Shown in pieces: positions 40,805 to 52,726 of a DNA stretch of 64,000 bases (its first letter is position 1; the number at the start of each line of letters is the position of its first letter). The position numbers and the translations under genes were made by a program. Under the pieces are notes generated by a model. The model had not been told where the DNA came from, did no database searches, and was given only the letters and a program-made list of their open reading frames with translations. The DNA lies in NCBI RefSeq assembly GCF_000830005.1, contig NZ_CP010407.1, positions 3,267,001 through 3,331,000 on the forward strand, given 5' to 3'. The DNA comes from Streptomyces vietnamensis (GTDB lineage: Bacteria; Actinomycetota; Actinomycetes; Streptomycetales; Streptomycetaceae).

Positions 40805-43800
40805 TCAGCTGTGCGAACGGAGCAGCGTGCGCATCGTCCGCATCGCCACCGACAGGTTCGCCAGGTCGAAGGTGTCCGAGCCCTGGATCTCCTCCAGGGT
40901 CGTCCGCGCGCGGCCCAGGATCGCCGCGTTCTTCTCCTCCCAGGCCTTGAACCGCTCCTCGGGGCTCGTCGTGCCGTTGCCGACCGTCAGGACGTCGGCG
41001 GTCAGCGCCGCGTGCGCCGCGAAGAGGTCCTCGCGGATCGAGGCGCGGGCCATCGACTGCCACCGGTCGCTGCGCGGCAGCTCGATGATGCGGTCCATCA
41101 GGTCGGTGATCCGCAGCCGGTCGGCCAGGTCGTAGTAGACCTCGGCGACCGCGAGCGGCTCCTTGCCCATGCGGTCCGCGATCGCGACGATGTCGAGCGT
41201 CGGGAAGGCGGAGGAGAAGCCGGCGACGCGGAGCGCGAGCTCCTCCGGCACGCCGACCTCGGTCAGCTCCTCCAGGATCGACTGGTACCACTCCAGGTCC
41301 GCGCCGCGCAGCAGCTGCGGCAGCTGCGCCCAGACCTCCTCGACGCGGTCGGCGAAGAACTCGATCGTCTCCGTGAGCTGGAGCGGCTGCGGCCGGTTGT
41401 TGAGCAGCCAGCGGGTGCCGCGCTCGACGAGCCGGCGGGAGTGCAGCCGCATCCGGGTCTGGATCTCGGCCGGCACCACGTTGTCGAGTGCCTCGACGGC
41501 GTCCCAGACCTGGCCGAGGCGGAAGACGACCCGGGCGGCGGTCTGCGCGCGGACGATCTCCTCGATCGACGCGCCGCTCTCCTCGCGGAGGCGGTGCAGG
41601 AAGGTCGAGCCACCGGTGTTGACGGTGTCGTTGACCAGGACCGTGGTGATGATCTCGCGGCGCAGGGCGTGGTTGTCGACGGCCTCGGTGAACTTCTCGC
41701 GCAGCAGCGTCGGGAAGTACGCGTGGAGCAGCCCGCGCAGGTACGGGTCGTCCGGCAGCTCCGTACCGATCAGCTCGTCGGCCACCGTGATCTTGGTGTA
41801 CGCGAGGAGGACGGCGAGCTCGGGCTGGGACAGGCCCCGGCCGTTGTTGAGGAGCTCGCGGATCTGCCGGTCGTTGGGCAGGAACTCGAGCTGGCGGTCG
41901 AGGGCCCCGTCGCGGCCCAGGCGGCGCATGAACCGCTGGTGGGCGTGGAGCAGGGACGGCGACTGGGCGACGGCGTTGGCCAGGGCGGTGTTCTGCGCGT
42001 AGTTGTTGCGCAGGACGAGCCGGCCGACCTCGTCCGTCATCTCGGCGAGGATCTTGTTGCGCTGCTTGACGGTCATGTCGCCCTCGGCGACGAGCCCGTT
42101 GAGCAGGATCTTGATGTTGACCTCGTGGTCGGAGGTGTCGACGCCGGCGCTGTTGTCGATGGCGTCGGTGTTGACCTTGCCGCCCTGGCCCTCGGGGCCG
42201 CCGGCGCGGGCGAACTCGATGCGGCCCAGCTGGGTCGCGCCGAGGTTGCCGCCCTCGCCGATGACCTGGGCGCGGACGTCCTGGCCGTCGACGCGGATGG
42301 CGTCGTTGGCCTTGTCGCCGACGTCGGCGTTGGACTCGGCCGAGGACTTCACGTACGTGCCGATGCCGCCGTTCCACAGCAGGTCGACGGGCGCCTGCAG
42401 GATCGACTTCATCAGATCGGCCGGGGTCATCTTGGTGACGCCGTCCTCGATGCCGAGGGCGGCCCGCATCTGCGCGTTGACCGGGATGGACTTGGCGCTG
42501 CGGGGGTGGATGCCGCCACCCGCCGAGAGCAGCGAGGTGTCGTAGTCCGCCCACGAGGAGCGCGGCAGGTCGAAGAGCCGGCGGCGCTCGGCGTACGAGG
42601 TGGCCGCGTCCGGGTTCGGGTCGATGAAGATGTGGCGGTGGTCGAAGGCGGCGACCAGGCGGATGTGCTCGGAGAGCAGCATGCCGTTGCCGAAGACGTC
42701 GCCGGACATGTCGCCGACGCCGACGACGGTGAAGTCCTCGGTCTGGGTGTCGTGGCCCAGCTCGCGGAAGTGCCGCTTGACGGACTCCCAGGCACCGCGG
42801 GCGGTGATGCCCATGCCCTTGTGGTCGTAGCCGGCGGAGCCGCCGGAGGCGAACGCGTCGCCGAGCCAGAAGCCGTACGCCTCGGCGACGCCGTTGGCGA
42901 TGTCGGAGAAGGTCGCGGTGCCCTTGTCGGCGGCGACCACGAGGTACGTGTCGTCCTCGTCGTGGCGGACCACGTCGACCGGCGGCACGACCTCGCCCGC
43001 GACCAGGTTGTCGGTGATGTCGAGCAGCGCCGAGATGAAGGTCTTGTACGAGGCGATGCCCTCGGCCAGCCAGGCGTCGCGGTCCACGGACGGGTCCGGG
43101 AGCTGCTTGGCGACGAAGCCGCCCTTGGCGCCGACCGGCACGATGACGGTGTTCTTCACCATCTGCGCCTTGACCAGGCCGAGGATCTCGGTACGGAAGT
43201 CCTCACGGCGGTCGGACCAGCGCAGGCCGCCTCGGGCGACCTTGCCGAAGCGCAGGTGGACGCCCTCGACGCGCGGGGAGTAGACCCAGATCTCGAAGGC
43301 GGGGCGCGGGGCCGGCAGGTCGGGGATGGCCTGCGGGTCGAACTTCATCGACACGTAGGAGTGCGGCTTGCCCTCCGCCGTGGTCTGGAAGAAGTTCGTC
43401 CGCAGCGTCGCCTTGATGACGGTGAGGAAGGACCGCAGGATCCGGTCCTCGTCCAGGCTCGCGACCTGGTCGAGGGCGGCGTCGAGCTCTTCGAGGAGCG
43501 CGTCGATCAGCTCGGTGCCGGCGCGCTGCCGCTCCGGGGCCATGCGGGCCTCGAAGAGGTTGACCAGCAGCCGGGTGGTGTGGACGTTGTTGCGGAGGGT
43601 GTCCTCCATGTAGTCCTGGCTGAAGGTCGAAGCGGCCTGGCGCAGGTACTTGGCGTAGGCGCGGAGCACCATCGCCTCGCGCCAGGTGAGCCCGGCGGAG
43701 AGGACGAGCGAGTTGAAGTTGTCGTTCTCGGCCTGGCCGGTCCAGGTGGCGGCGAAGGCCTCCTGGAAGCGCTCGCGGGCGTCGTCGCCGAGGTAGTCGC

Positions 43801-45769
43801 CGTTCCCGGTCTGCGTGGGCATCCGCAGGCCGAAGTCGTAGATCCAGACGTTGCTGCGGTCGGCGAGGCGCAGCTCGTACGGGCGCTCGTCGGTCACCTC
43901 GACGCCGAGCCGGTTGAGGACCGGCAGGACGGCGGAGAGGGAGATCTCGGCGCCAGTCTTGTAGATCTTGAAGCGGCGCTCGCCGGCGCCGGAGGCGACG
44001 GGCTCGTACAGGGAGAGCGCGAAGTCCTTGCCGCTGCCGGCGAGGGCCTCCAGGTGGCACAGGTCGGCGACGGCCGCGCGCGGCGAGTGGTCGGCCTTGT
44101 AGCCCTCGGGGAAGGCGTTGCCGTAGCGGCGGAGGAGTTCGGCGGCGCGCTCCTCGCCGAGCTCGGCGTTGAGCGCCTCGCCGAAGCCGTCGGCCCAGGA
44201 GCGGGCGGCCTCGACGAGCCGGGCCTCGATGCGGTCGACGTCGGCGTCGGTGAGCTTCGCCAGCTCGGTGCCGGGCTTGACGCGGACGACGAAGTGCAGG
44301 CGGGAGAGGATCGACTCGGTGTTCCAGGCGGTGAAGTCGACGCTGATGCCGTCGAGCTCCTCCTTCAGGATGTCGATGATCCGCAGCCGGACGCGGGTCG
44401 TGTAGCGGTCGCGCGGCAGGTAGACGAGGGCCGAGTAGTAGCGGCCGTACTCGTCCTGGCGCAGGTAGAGCCGCAGCCGGCGCCGCTCCTGCAGGTACAG
44501 GACGCTGGTGACGATGGACTGCAGCTGGTCGCTCGGGGTCTGGAAGAGCTCGTCGCGCGGGTAGGTCTCCAGGATCTGGAGCAGGTCGCGGCCGTCGTGG
44601 CTGTTCGGCGAGAAGCCGGCGCCCGCGAGGACCTCCTGGACCTTGCGCTTGACGACGGGGACCCGGCGGACGGACTCGGTGTAGGCGGCGGACGAGAAGA
44701 GGCCGAGGAAGCGGCGCTCGCCGATGACGTTGCCGTCGGCGTCGAACTTCTTCACGCCGACGTAGTCGAGGTACGAGGGGCGGTGCACGGTCGCCCGGCT
44801 GTTGGCCTTCGTCAGGATCAGCAGCTTGTGCTCGCGCGCCTTGGCGCGGGCGTCGGCGGGCAGCCGGCTGAAGGAGGGCGAGACGGGGTGGGCGTGGTGG
44901 CCCTGGTCGTCGGCGCCGTGCAGCGGGTCGGAGCGCAGGATGCCGAGTCCGGTGCCGGGCACGGCGGACAGGGCGTCGCCGTTGACCAGCTCGTACTCGC
45001 GGTAGCCGAGGAAGGTGAAGTGGTCGTCGGCGAGCCAGCGCAGCAGCTCCTGGGCCTCTTCCACCTCGGTGGGCCGCAGGTCGGAGGCGGTGGGCTCGCC
45101 GGAGAGGCCGTCGGCGATGCGCAGGGCGGCATCGCGCATCTTGTCCCAGTCCTCGACGGTCTCGCGGACGTCGGACAGGACGCGCAGCAGGTCGTTGGTG
45201 ATCTGCTTGAGGTCGGCCTTGTCGGTCTCGCGGTCGATCTCGACGTGGATCCAGGACTCGGTGAGCGCGTCGTGCGGCAGCTCGCCGTGGATCTGCGTCG
45301 ACAGGACCTCGATGAGCTTCCCGGCGACGTCACGGCGGACGAGGACCTGCGGGTGGATCACGACGTGGATGCCGCGGCCCTGGCGGGACAGCTCGTTGGT
45401 GACCGAGTCGACGAGGAAGGGCATGTCGTCGGTGACGACCTCGACGACGGAGTGGCTGCTGGTCCAGCCGTTCTCCTCCACCGTCGGGGTGTGGACGCGC
45501 ACGTTCGCGGTGCCCTGCGGACGGTTCTCCGCGAGGCGGTAGTGAGAGAGCGCGGCACCGAACACGTCGACCGGGTCGCGGTCGGCGAGGTCCTCGGGCG
45601 CGGTGTGCAGGTAGTAGCGCTGGAGGTAGTCGAGCACGGTGTCCCGGTCCGGACGCTCCCCCGCGCCCTCCGGGCCCGTCGGAAGTCGCCCCCCGACCGG
45701 GCTGTGCTCAGCTACCCGAGCGGCCCTCTCGAGCAGCTCGGCCTTTGCTTCGTCCAGCTTGGTCTGCAT
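40805..45769 (-). CDS. gdh: Large NAD-dependent glutamate dehydrogenase (180-kDa class)
   Basis: Converts glutamate to 2-oxoglutarate and ammonium with NAD, mainly a catabolic role. The 1654 residues match the giant GDH first characterised in Streptomyces clavuligerus. A long N-terminal region with ACT-like regulatory segments precedes the catalytic core (about 720-1250): the substrate part GGLRWSDRREDFRTEILGLVKAQMVKN and KGGFVAKQ, and the coenzyme domain VGVGDMSGDVFGNGML. A C-terminal helical region follows. ATG 45767-45769 is chosen (MQTKLDEAKAELLERAARV) with AGGAG 9 bases before it; an 18-codon upstream extension is less likely. It is monocistronic, ends at a strong terminator and is divergent from the DJ-1 gene. 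Confidence 0.94.
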   Translation of the reverse strand: MQTKLDEAKAELLERAARVAEHSPVGGRLPTGPEGAGERPDRDTVLDYLQRYYLHTAPEDLADRDPVDVFGAALSHYRLAENRPQGTANVRVHTPTVEENGWTSSHSVVEVVTDDMPFLVDSVTNELSRQGRGIHVVIHPQVLVRRDVAGKLIEVLSTQIHGELPHDALTESWIHVEIDRETDKADLKQITNDLLRVLSDVRETVEDWDKMRDAALRIADGLSGEPTASDLRPTEVEEAQELLRWLADDHFTFLGYREYELVNGDALSAVPGTGLGILRSDPLHGADDQGHHAHPVSPSFSRLPADARAKAREHKLLILTKANSRATVHRPSYLDYVGVKKFDADGNVIGERRFLGLFSSAAYTESVRRVPVVKRKVQEVLAGAGFSPNSHDGRDLLQILETYPRDELFQTPSDQLQSIVTSVLYLQERRRLRLYLRQDEYGRYYSALVYLPRDRYTTRVRLRIIDILKEELDGISVDFTAWNTESILSRLHFVVRVKPGTELAKLTDADVDRIEARLVEAARSWADGFGEALNAELGEERAAELLRRYGNAFPEGYKADHSPRAAVADLCHLEALAGSGKDFALSLYEPVASGAGERRFKIYKTGAEISLSAVLPVLNRLGVEVTDERPYELRLADRSNVWIYDFGLRMPTQTGNGDYLGDDARERFQEAFAATWTGQAENDNFNSLVLSAGLTWREAMVLRAYAKYLRQAASTFSQDYMEDTLRNNVHTTRLLVNLFEARMAPERQRAGTELIDALLEELDAALDQVASLDEDRILRSFLTVIKATLRTNFFQTTAEGKPHSYVSMKFDPQAIPDLPAPRPAFEIWVYSPRVEGVHLRFGKVARGGLRWSDRREDFRTEILGLVKAQMVKNTVIVPVGAKGGFVAKQLPDPSVDRDAWLAEGIASYKTFISALLDITDNLVAGEVVPPVDVVRHDEDDTYLVVAADKGTATFSDIANGVAEAYGFWLGDAFASGGSAGYDHKGMGITARGAWESVKRHFRELGHDTQTEDFTVVGVGDMSGDVFGNGMLLSEHIRLVAAFDHRHIFIDPNPDAATSYAERRRLFDLPRSSWADYDTSLLSAGGGIHPRSAKSIPVNAQMRAALGIEDGVTKMTPADLMKSILQAPVDLLWNGGIGTYVKSSAESNADVGDKANDAIRVDGQDVRAQVIGEGGNLGATQLGRIEFARAGGPEGQGGKVNTDAIDNSAGVDTSDHEVNIKILLNGLVAEGDMTVKQRNKILAEMTDEVGRLVLRNNYAQNTALANAVAQSPSLLHAHQRFMRRLGRDGALDRQLEFLPNDRQIRELLNNGRGLSQPELAVLLAYTKITVADELIGTELPDDPYLRGLLHAYFPTLLREKFTEAVDNHALRREIITTVLVNDTVNTGGSTFLHRLREESGASIEEIVRAQTAARVVFRLGQVWDAVEALDNVVPAEIQTRMRLHSRRLVERGTRWLLNNRPQPLQLTETIEFFADRVEEVWAQLPQLLRGADLEWYQSILEELTEVGVPEELALRVAGFSSAFPTLDIVAIADRMGKEPLAVAEVYYDLADRLRITDLMDRIIELPRSDRWQSMARASIREDLFAAHAALTADVLTVGNGTTSPEERFKAWEEKNAAILGRARTTLEEIQGSDTFDLANLSVAMRTMRTLLRSHS

Positions 45770-46199
45770 GTCCTCTGACTCCTGTCGCGCGCCGTTGCGT
45801 GACGTCGGTGGAAGAAAGGGCACAACGCCACGACGCGGTGATTCCGGTCGAAGGAGACGTTATGCCCGAATGAGAGACGCCCGGACCGAAACCGGCCACG
45901 AAGTGCGGCACGCCCGGGCGGAGGGGATCGGCGAACGCACGGTCGGCCCGGCCGCTGTCGCGGACCGGACGGCAGCCGGGGGCTCCACTGCCCCCATGGC
46001 GTATCGCGCTGATCACGGCAAAAGCCTATCGCTCATGACCCCCGAACCGTCATGAGCCGTATGCGTACAAAAGAACGGGGGAAGTTTGACGATATGGACA
46101 GCGACACGTGTCCTCTTGGCAAACCACCCCGTCAGGGGCAGCGTGTACGCAAGCATGGGCACAACACGACAGACCGACCATCTGTGATCTGGGAGAGCC
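45770..46199. other. Divergent intergenic region between gdh and the DJ-1/PfpI gene
   Basis: 430 bases without a supportable gene. It contains a perfect 9-bp dyad at 46031-46057. The stretch around 46055-46110 is locally AT-rich and a likely promoter area. An open frame starting ATG 46094 runs into the DJ-1 gene in another phase and is not considered real. Confidence 0.5.
46031..46057. promoter_or_regulatory. Perfect dyad, possible operator
   Basis: GCTCATGAC - N9 - GTCATGAGC, a perfect 9-bp inverted repeat with a 9-base spacer. It lies 143 bases upstream of the DJ-1 start and 262 bases upstream of gdh. The spacing between half-sites (18 bases centre to centre) suits a dimeric regulator more than a terminator. 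Confidence 0.5.
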
Positions 46200-46754
46200 A
46201 TGGCGAAGATCCTGATCGTGACCGGGGACGCGGCGGAGTCGCTGGAGGTGATGTACCCCTACCAGCGCCTCCTCGAGGAGGGCTACGAGGTCGACATCGC
46301 GGCCCCGGCCCGCAAGACGCTCCGCTTCGTCGTCCACGACTTCGAGCCGGGTTACGACACGTACACGGAGAAGCCGGGCTACACCTGGCCCGCCGACCTG
46401 GCCTTCTCGGAGGTCGACCCGGGCGCGTACGTGGCGGTGGTGATCCCGGGCGGCCGGGCGCCGGAGTACCTGCGCAACGACCCGGAGCTCCGCAAGATCC
46501 TCAAGGCCTTCTTCGACGCGGACAAGCCGGTGGCCCAGATCTGCCACGGCCCGCTCCTGACGGCGGCGATCGGCAGCCTTGAGGGCCGCCGCGTCACGGC
46601 CTACCCGGCCCTGGAACTCGACATGCAGTCGGCCGGTGCGACCTTCCAGGACACCGCGGCGGTCGTGGACGGCCTCCTGGTCTCCTCCCGAGCCTGGCCG
46701 GACCACCCCACCTGGATGCGCGAATTCCTGAAGGTCCTCCGCGCGAAGGGCTGA
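46200..46754 (+). CDS. DJ-1/PfpI family protein
   Basis: A 184-residue class I glutamine-amidotransferase-like protein. The nucleophile elbow AQICHGPLL carries Cys115 with the following His; Glu16 in SLEVMYPYQRL matches the conserved acidic residue near the cysteine in the PfpI/DJ-1 group; VVIPGGRAPEYLR is typical. Candidate roles in the family are deglycase, glyoxalase III or protease activity, and none can be assigned here. ATG 46200 has GGGAG 5 bases upstream. It is transcribed alone and followed by a complex palindrome before the converging HAD gene. Confidence 0.9.
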   Translation: MAKILIVTGDAAESLEVMYPYQRLLEEGYEVDIAAPARKTLRFVVHDFEPGYDTYTEKPGYTWPADLAFSEVDPGAYVAVVIPGGRAPEYLRNDPELRKILKAFFDADKPVAQICHGPLLTAAIGSLEGRRVTAYPALELDMQSAGATFQDTAAVVDGLLVSSRAWPDHPTWMREFLKVLRAKG

Positions 46755-46766
46755 CACAGGCGTACC

Positions 46767-46845
46767 GGGGTTGTGGGCATACGTTCCGCAACGGGGGTCC
46801 CCCCTGGACGAAGTCCTTGGGGGAGGAACGGGTGGGCACAACCCC
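46767..46845. terminator. Nested palindromic element, probable bidirectional terminator
   Basis: The outer arms GGGGTTGTG (46767-46775) and CACAACCCC (46837-46845), inner CGTTCC/GGAACG, and a central CCCC-CT-GGAC-GAA-GTCC-TT-GGGG hairpin together form a long cruciform-capable stem. It sits between the converging DJ-1 and HAD genes. The GGAC-GAA-GTCC core resembles intergenic palindromes I have seen repeatedly in Streptomyces genomes. Confidence 0.65.
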
Positions 46846-46898
46846 CCACCGGGCCGCACCCGGCCCCACCCCACCCGCCCACCACCGGACGGAAGCCG

Positions 46899-47555
46899 TC
46901 AGACCAGCTCCTCCGCGACGGCGACGGCCTCGGCCAGCGAGTCGACCACCGGCACCCCGACCCTCGCGAGCGAGGCCCGGCTGTGCGAGCCCCCGGTATA
47001 AAGCACGGCCCGCGCCCCCACATGCGCCGCCGCGATCGCGTCATCGGCGGCGTCCCCGATGACCACGACCCGTTCCGCCGAAACGCCCAGCGCGGCCAGG
47101 TGCCGCACCATGTGCCCCGACTTCCCGTCCGTCGACGCATCGACGCGCCCGTCCACCCGGAGGAACCGCTCGGCGATCCCGTACCGCGCAACGAGCGGCA
47201 CGAGATCGGCGTGCGGCGCGAGCGACAGCAGCGACTGCGTGAACCCGGACTCCTGCCGCGCGGCCAGCAGCTCCGCCGCCCCGGCGGTGAGCGTGCAGGA
47301 CTCGGCCCGCGCCCAGTAGTGCCGGTGGAAGGTCCCGTCCATGAGGGTCCACTCCTCGTCCGTGGGCAGCCGCCCCATCAGCCGCTCGTAGAACTTCGGC
47401 ACCGGCACCGTGTACAGCTCGCGGTACCGCTCGAGCGTGATCTCTTCGAGCCCCAGCTCCGCGAAGGCCGCGTTCGTCGCCCCGATGACCGCGCCGATGT
47501 CGTCGAGCAGTGTGCCGTTCCAGTCCCAGACCAGGTGTTTTCCGTGCTTCCCCAT
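46899..47555 (-). CDS. HAD-superfamily hydrolase
   Basis: A 218-residue haloacid-dehalogenase-type phosphatase. Motif I reads VWDWNGTLLDD: Asp11 is the nucleophile, but the usual +2 Asp is Asn13, as in an actinobacterial subgroup. The helical cap follows (about 20-85), then motif II LLSLAPH, motif III Lys near DGKSGH, and motif IV VVVIGDAADDAIAA. The substrate is unknown. The ATG at 47555 lies 36 bases after the DUF6912 stop, so the two genes are likely co-transcribed. It converges on the DJ-1 gene. Confidence 0.87.
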   Translation of the reverse strand: MGKHGKHLVWDWNGTLLDDIGAVIGATNAAFAELGLEEITLERYRELYTVPVPKFYERLMGRLPTDEEWTLMDGTFHRHYWARAESCTLTAGAAELLAARQESGFTQSLLSLAPHADLVPLVARYGIAERFLRVDGRVDASTDGKSGHMVRHLAALGVSAERVVVIGDAADDAIAAAHVGARAVLYTGGSHSRASLARVGVPVVDSLAEAVAVAEELV

Positions 47556-47591
47556 GGACAGAGACGGTACCTGGCCCCACCGACAGGGACG

Positions 47592-48098
47592 TCAGCCCAG
47601 GAGACCCGGGATCTCCTGCACCCCGAACCACAGCAGCTCGTGGTCCTCGGCCCCGTCCACGACGAACTGCGCGTCGTCGTCGCCCTGGTCCGCCGCGCCC
47701 AGCGCGTCCGCCGCCGCCGTGACGTCCGCCTCGGCGTCGTCCGCGTCGGCGTGCACGGCGGCCGCCTTGGCCAGGGGTACGGCTCCGGCGATGCGGACCT
47801 CGCCGATGGAGCCGGCGTCGAGCCCGCGGTCGGGGTCGACGGTCGCGTCCTTGTCGGCCACGTCGACGGCGACGACGACCCTGCGCCGGGGCGCCTCGGG
47901 ATCGCCGGCGAGGAGTCGCAGGGAGGCGGACGCGGCCCGGTTGAGCGCCGCGTACTCCAGCTCCTCGATGTCGTCGGAGACGTACCACTCGCGCAGCGCG
48001 GGGGTGACGGCGTAGGCGGTCAGCGGACCGGGGCCCAGCTCGCCCGCCTTGTGCGCCTGTGCGAGACCGGGGAGGGTCAGGGGGACGTAGACGCGCAT
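47592..48098 (-). CDS. DUF6912 family protein, function unknown
   Basis: A 168-residue actinobacterial conserved protein starting MRVYVPLTLPGLAQAHKAGELGPGPLTAYAVTPALREWY. It is acidic, with DDIEELEYAALNRAASASLRLL in the first half and an Asp/Ala-rich segment (ADADDAEADVTAAADALGAAD) before the C-terminal ELLWFGVQEIPGLL. No signal peptide, membrane helix or catalytic motif is apparent. It is upstream of and probably in one operon with the HAD hydrolase, and divergent from the Rv3235-family gene with 275 bases between. Confidence 0.8.
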   Translation of the reverse strand: MRVYVPLTLPGLAQAHKAGELGPGPLTAYAVTPALREWYVSDDIEELEYAALNRAASASLRLLAGDPEAPRRRVVVAVDVADKDATVDPDRGLDAGSIGEVRIAGAVPLAKAAAVHADADDAEADVTAAADALGAADQGDDDAQFVVDGAEDHELLWFGVQEIPGLLG

Positions 48099-48373
48099 GG
48101 CAGGCCGCTTTCGTAGACGGAGAGGCCCTCAGGATACGTGCGGAGTCCCCCTTCGGGGCGGCGGGCCGGAGCAGCCGTCCGTCCACCGCGGAAGGCCGCT
48201 CGCCGAGCCGCCGGAGAGCCGGTTTCCGACCGCGTCACCCTGATAGGTGATCCGTTTTCGGGACCGCCCGGCCGCGGCGGCCTCCTTGCGGGGCCCCGGA
48301 GTCCCCCCGTACAAGATCCCCAACGGAAGTTACCGACTGGTACCACTCGGTTACGCAACGACAGGGGCTCGCC

Positions 48374-48916
48374 ATGGACGCCACGCTCATCACCACGCCC
48401 TCCCCGCTCCCCCGCCCCCGCACGGCCACCGGCGGACCGGCCGGCACGCGCCCGCGTGGGGCCGCCGGGGCCCGCCCGCGCGGTTCCGCCGGCACCCGCC
48501 CCCGCACCCCCGCCCAGGCCGGCCCACCCCGTACCCCGGCCCAGGCCGGCCCGCCCCGCACCGCGGCGCCCCGCACGCTCCCGCCGCACACCGTCTTCGC
48601 CGAGCGCCTGCTCGCCGTGCTCAGCGGGGAGCGGCCCGTCCACTGGATGCTCGGCCACACCGTCGGAGACGCGTACGAGCAGCTCGTCCGGCTGGCCCCG
48701 GAGACACCCCTGCGCTCCCACGGCCCGCGCCCGGTCCTGCGCCGCTGCTCGATCCAGGTGCACGCCCCCCACTCGGCGATCGAGGCCTTCGCGACCATCG
48801 CGACGGGCGCCCGCGTACGGGCCATGGCCTTCCGCCTGGAGCGCGGCGAGGACCAGCGTTGGCGCTGCGCCGCCGTGGAACTGGACGGCCTCGGCGCGGC
48901 CGCCCGCCACCCATGA
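48374..48916 (+). CDS. Rv3235 family protein
   Basis: A 180-residue protein. The N-terminal third is low-complexity and basic, with repeats RPRGAAGA/RPRGSAGT and two RTPAQAGPP units. The conserved part (about 70-175) contains FAERLLAVLSGERPVHWMLGHTVGDAYEQLVRLA and RRCSIQVHAPHSAIEAFATIATGARVRAMAFRLE ... WRCAAVELDGL, matching the family named after mycobacterial Rv3235. The molecular function is unknown. Location beside secA is conserved in actinomycetes; a link to secretion is only suggested. ATG 48374 has AGGGGC upstream. It converges on secA across an array of short repeats. Confidence 0.82.
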   Translation: MDATLITTPSPLPRPRTATGGPAGTRPRGAAGARPRGSAGTRPRTPAQAGPPRTPAQAGPPRTAAPRTLPPHTVFAERLLAVLSGERPVHWMLGHTVGDAYEQLVRLAPETPLRSHGPRPVLRRCSIQVHAPHSAIEAFATIATGARVRAMAFRLERGEDQRWRCAAVELDGLGAAARHP

Positions 48917-49014
48917 CGAAGGGGCCGGCCACCATCGGGCGACCACGCCGAAGGGACCGGCCGCAACTGGGCGACCGCACCCACGCCGAAGGGGCCGGCC
49001 GCCACCCGGCGACC
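48915..49014. repeat. Three imperfect tandem repeats of about 35 bp
   Basis: Units beginning ACGCCGAAGGGGCCGGCC and ending GGGCGACC recur at about 48915, 48945 and 48983, directly after the Rv3235-family stop codon. The GGGGCCGGCC cores could pair with one another and may act as a terminator. Confidence 0.7.
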
Positions 49015-49025
49015 GACCCCTCCGC

Positions 49026-49064
49026 ACTGCTCAGAACGACTGCTCAGAGCGACTGCTCAAAGCG
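49026..49064. repeat. 13-bp tandem repeat, three copies, abutting the secA stop
   Basis: ACTGCTCAGAACG, ACTGCTCAGAGCG and ACTGCTCAAAGCG lie end to end at 49026-49064; the next base begins the minus-strand secA stop codon. Confidence 0.8.
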
Positions 49065-51872
<2,808 letters not shown>

Positions 51873-52111
51873 TGAGGCTGGTCTCCTTGCCGGTCGGGCC
51901 TGGCACTGGGTCTTGTGATGGACGCGAGCGCGGGCACGGCAGGTGGTCCCCACCGTAACGGCCATCGTAAGCGAGACCGCCCGTGCAGAGGGAGGCCCGC
52001 AGTGCCGGAGCCGTACGTCCGCCCGTATGGAGAACGCACGAGGTGGGCGGAAGGTGCCGCCCCATCCGAAAAGTGTTCGCTTCCGATCCGCGAGGTCAGC
52101 ACAATCCCGGC

Positions 52112-52687
52112 ATGGAACCGATCACCCTCACCACCGACCGGCTGCGACTGCGGATCCCCGTCACCGAGGACGTCGACGCGGTGTACGCGATCTGCCAGGA
52201 CCCCGACATCCGCCGATGGACGACCGTCCCCGACCCCTACAAGCGCGAGGACGCGGAGTTCTTCGCGGACCGGCTGGTCCCGGACGGCTGGCGCGAGGAC
52301 ACCGAGTACACCTTCGTCGTGGAGCCCGTGGAGGGCGGCCCGCTGTTCGCCGCGGCCACCCTGTCCAGTCGCGGCGCGGGCGTCTGGGAGGTCGGCTACT
52401 GGCTGGCGAAGGAGCACCGCGGCGCCGGCCACATGACCGAGATCGTCCGCGCCCTCGCCCACTGGGCCTTCACCGGGCTCGGCTGCACCCGCCTGATCTG
52501 GCGCGCCGAGGTCGGCAACACCGGCTCGCGCGCGGTGGCCGAGCGGGTCGGCTTCGTCGTCGAGGGCGTGCAGCGCGCCGCCCTGGCCAACAAGGGCACG
52601 CTCCGGGACGCCTGGGTCGGCGCCCTGCTCCCGTCCGACTTCGGCCTGCCGAGCCCCCTGCCGTACCTCCCGGCCCCCGCCGCCTGA
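52112..52687 (+). CDS. GNAT-family N-acetyltransferase (RimJ/RimL-like)
   Basis: A 191-residue acetyltransferase. The N-terminal [24 protein letters not shown] is typical of the RimJ/RimL group. The acetyl-CoA loop is around [24 protein letters not shown] (R-G-x-G-x-x pattern kept as RGAGHM), followed by [18 protein letters not shown]. The acceptor, an N-terminal amine or a small molecule, is unknown. ATG 52112 is chosen at the start of homology; no strong ribosome binding site is nearby and the frame is open further upstream. It is divergent from secA and 39 bases before the YcaQ-like gene, probably one operon. Confidence 0.85.
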   Translation: MEPITLTTDRLRLRIPVTEDVDAVYAICQDPDIRRWTTVPDPYKREDAEFFADRLVPDGWREDTEYTFVVEPVEGGPLFAAATLSSRGAGVWEVGYWLAKEHRGAGHMTEIVRALAHWAFTGLGCTRLIWRAEVGNTGSRAVAERVGFVVEGVQRAALANKGTLRDAWVGALLPSDFGLPSPLPYLPAPAA

Positions 52688-52726
52688 GCGCTCCCGTTGT
52701 CAGTGCCGGGACCTAGGGTGCGGTGC

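Noticed and set aside
40745..45778. A 1677-codon plus-strand open frame opposite gdh
   Set aside because: Antisense shadow; all GDH motifs are on the minus strand.
46094..46582. An open frame beginning ATG 46094 overlapping the DJ-1 gene
   Set aside because: It reads the DJ-1 gene in another phase and gives Arg/Gly/Pro-rich sequence; the DJ-1 frame has a better ribosome binding site and full motifs.
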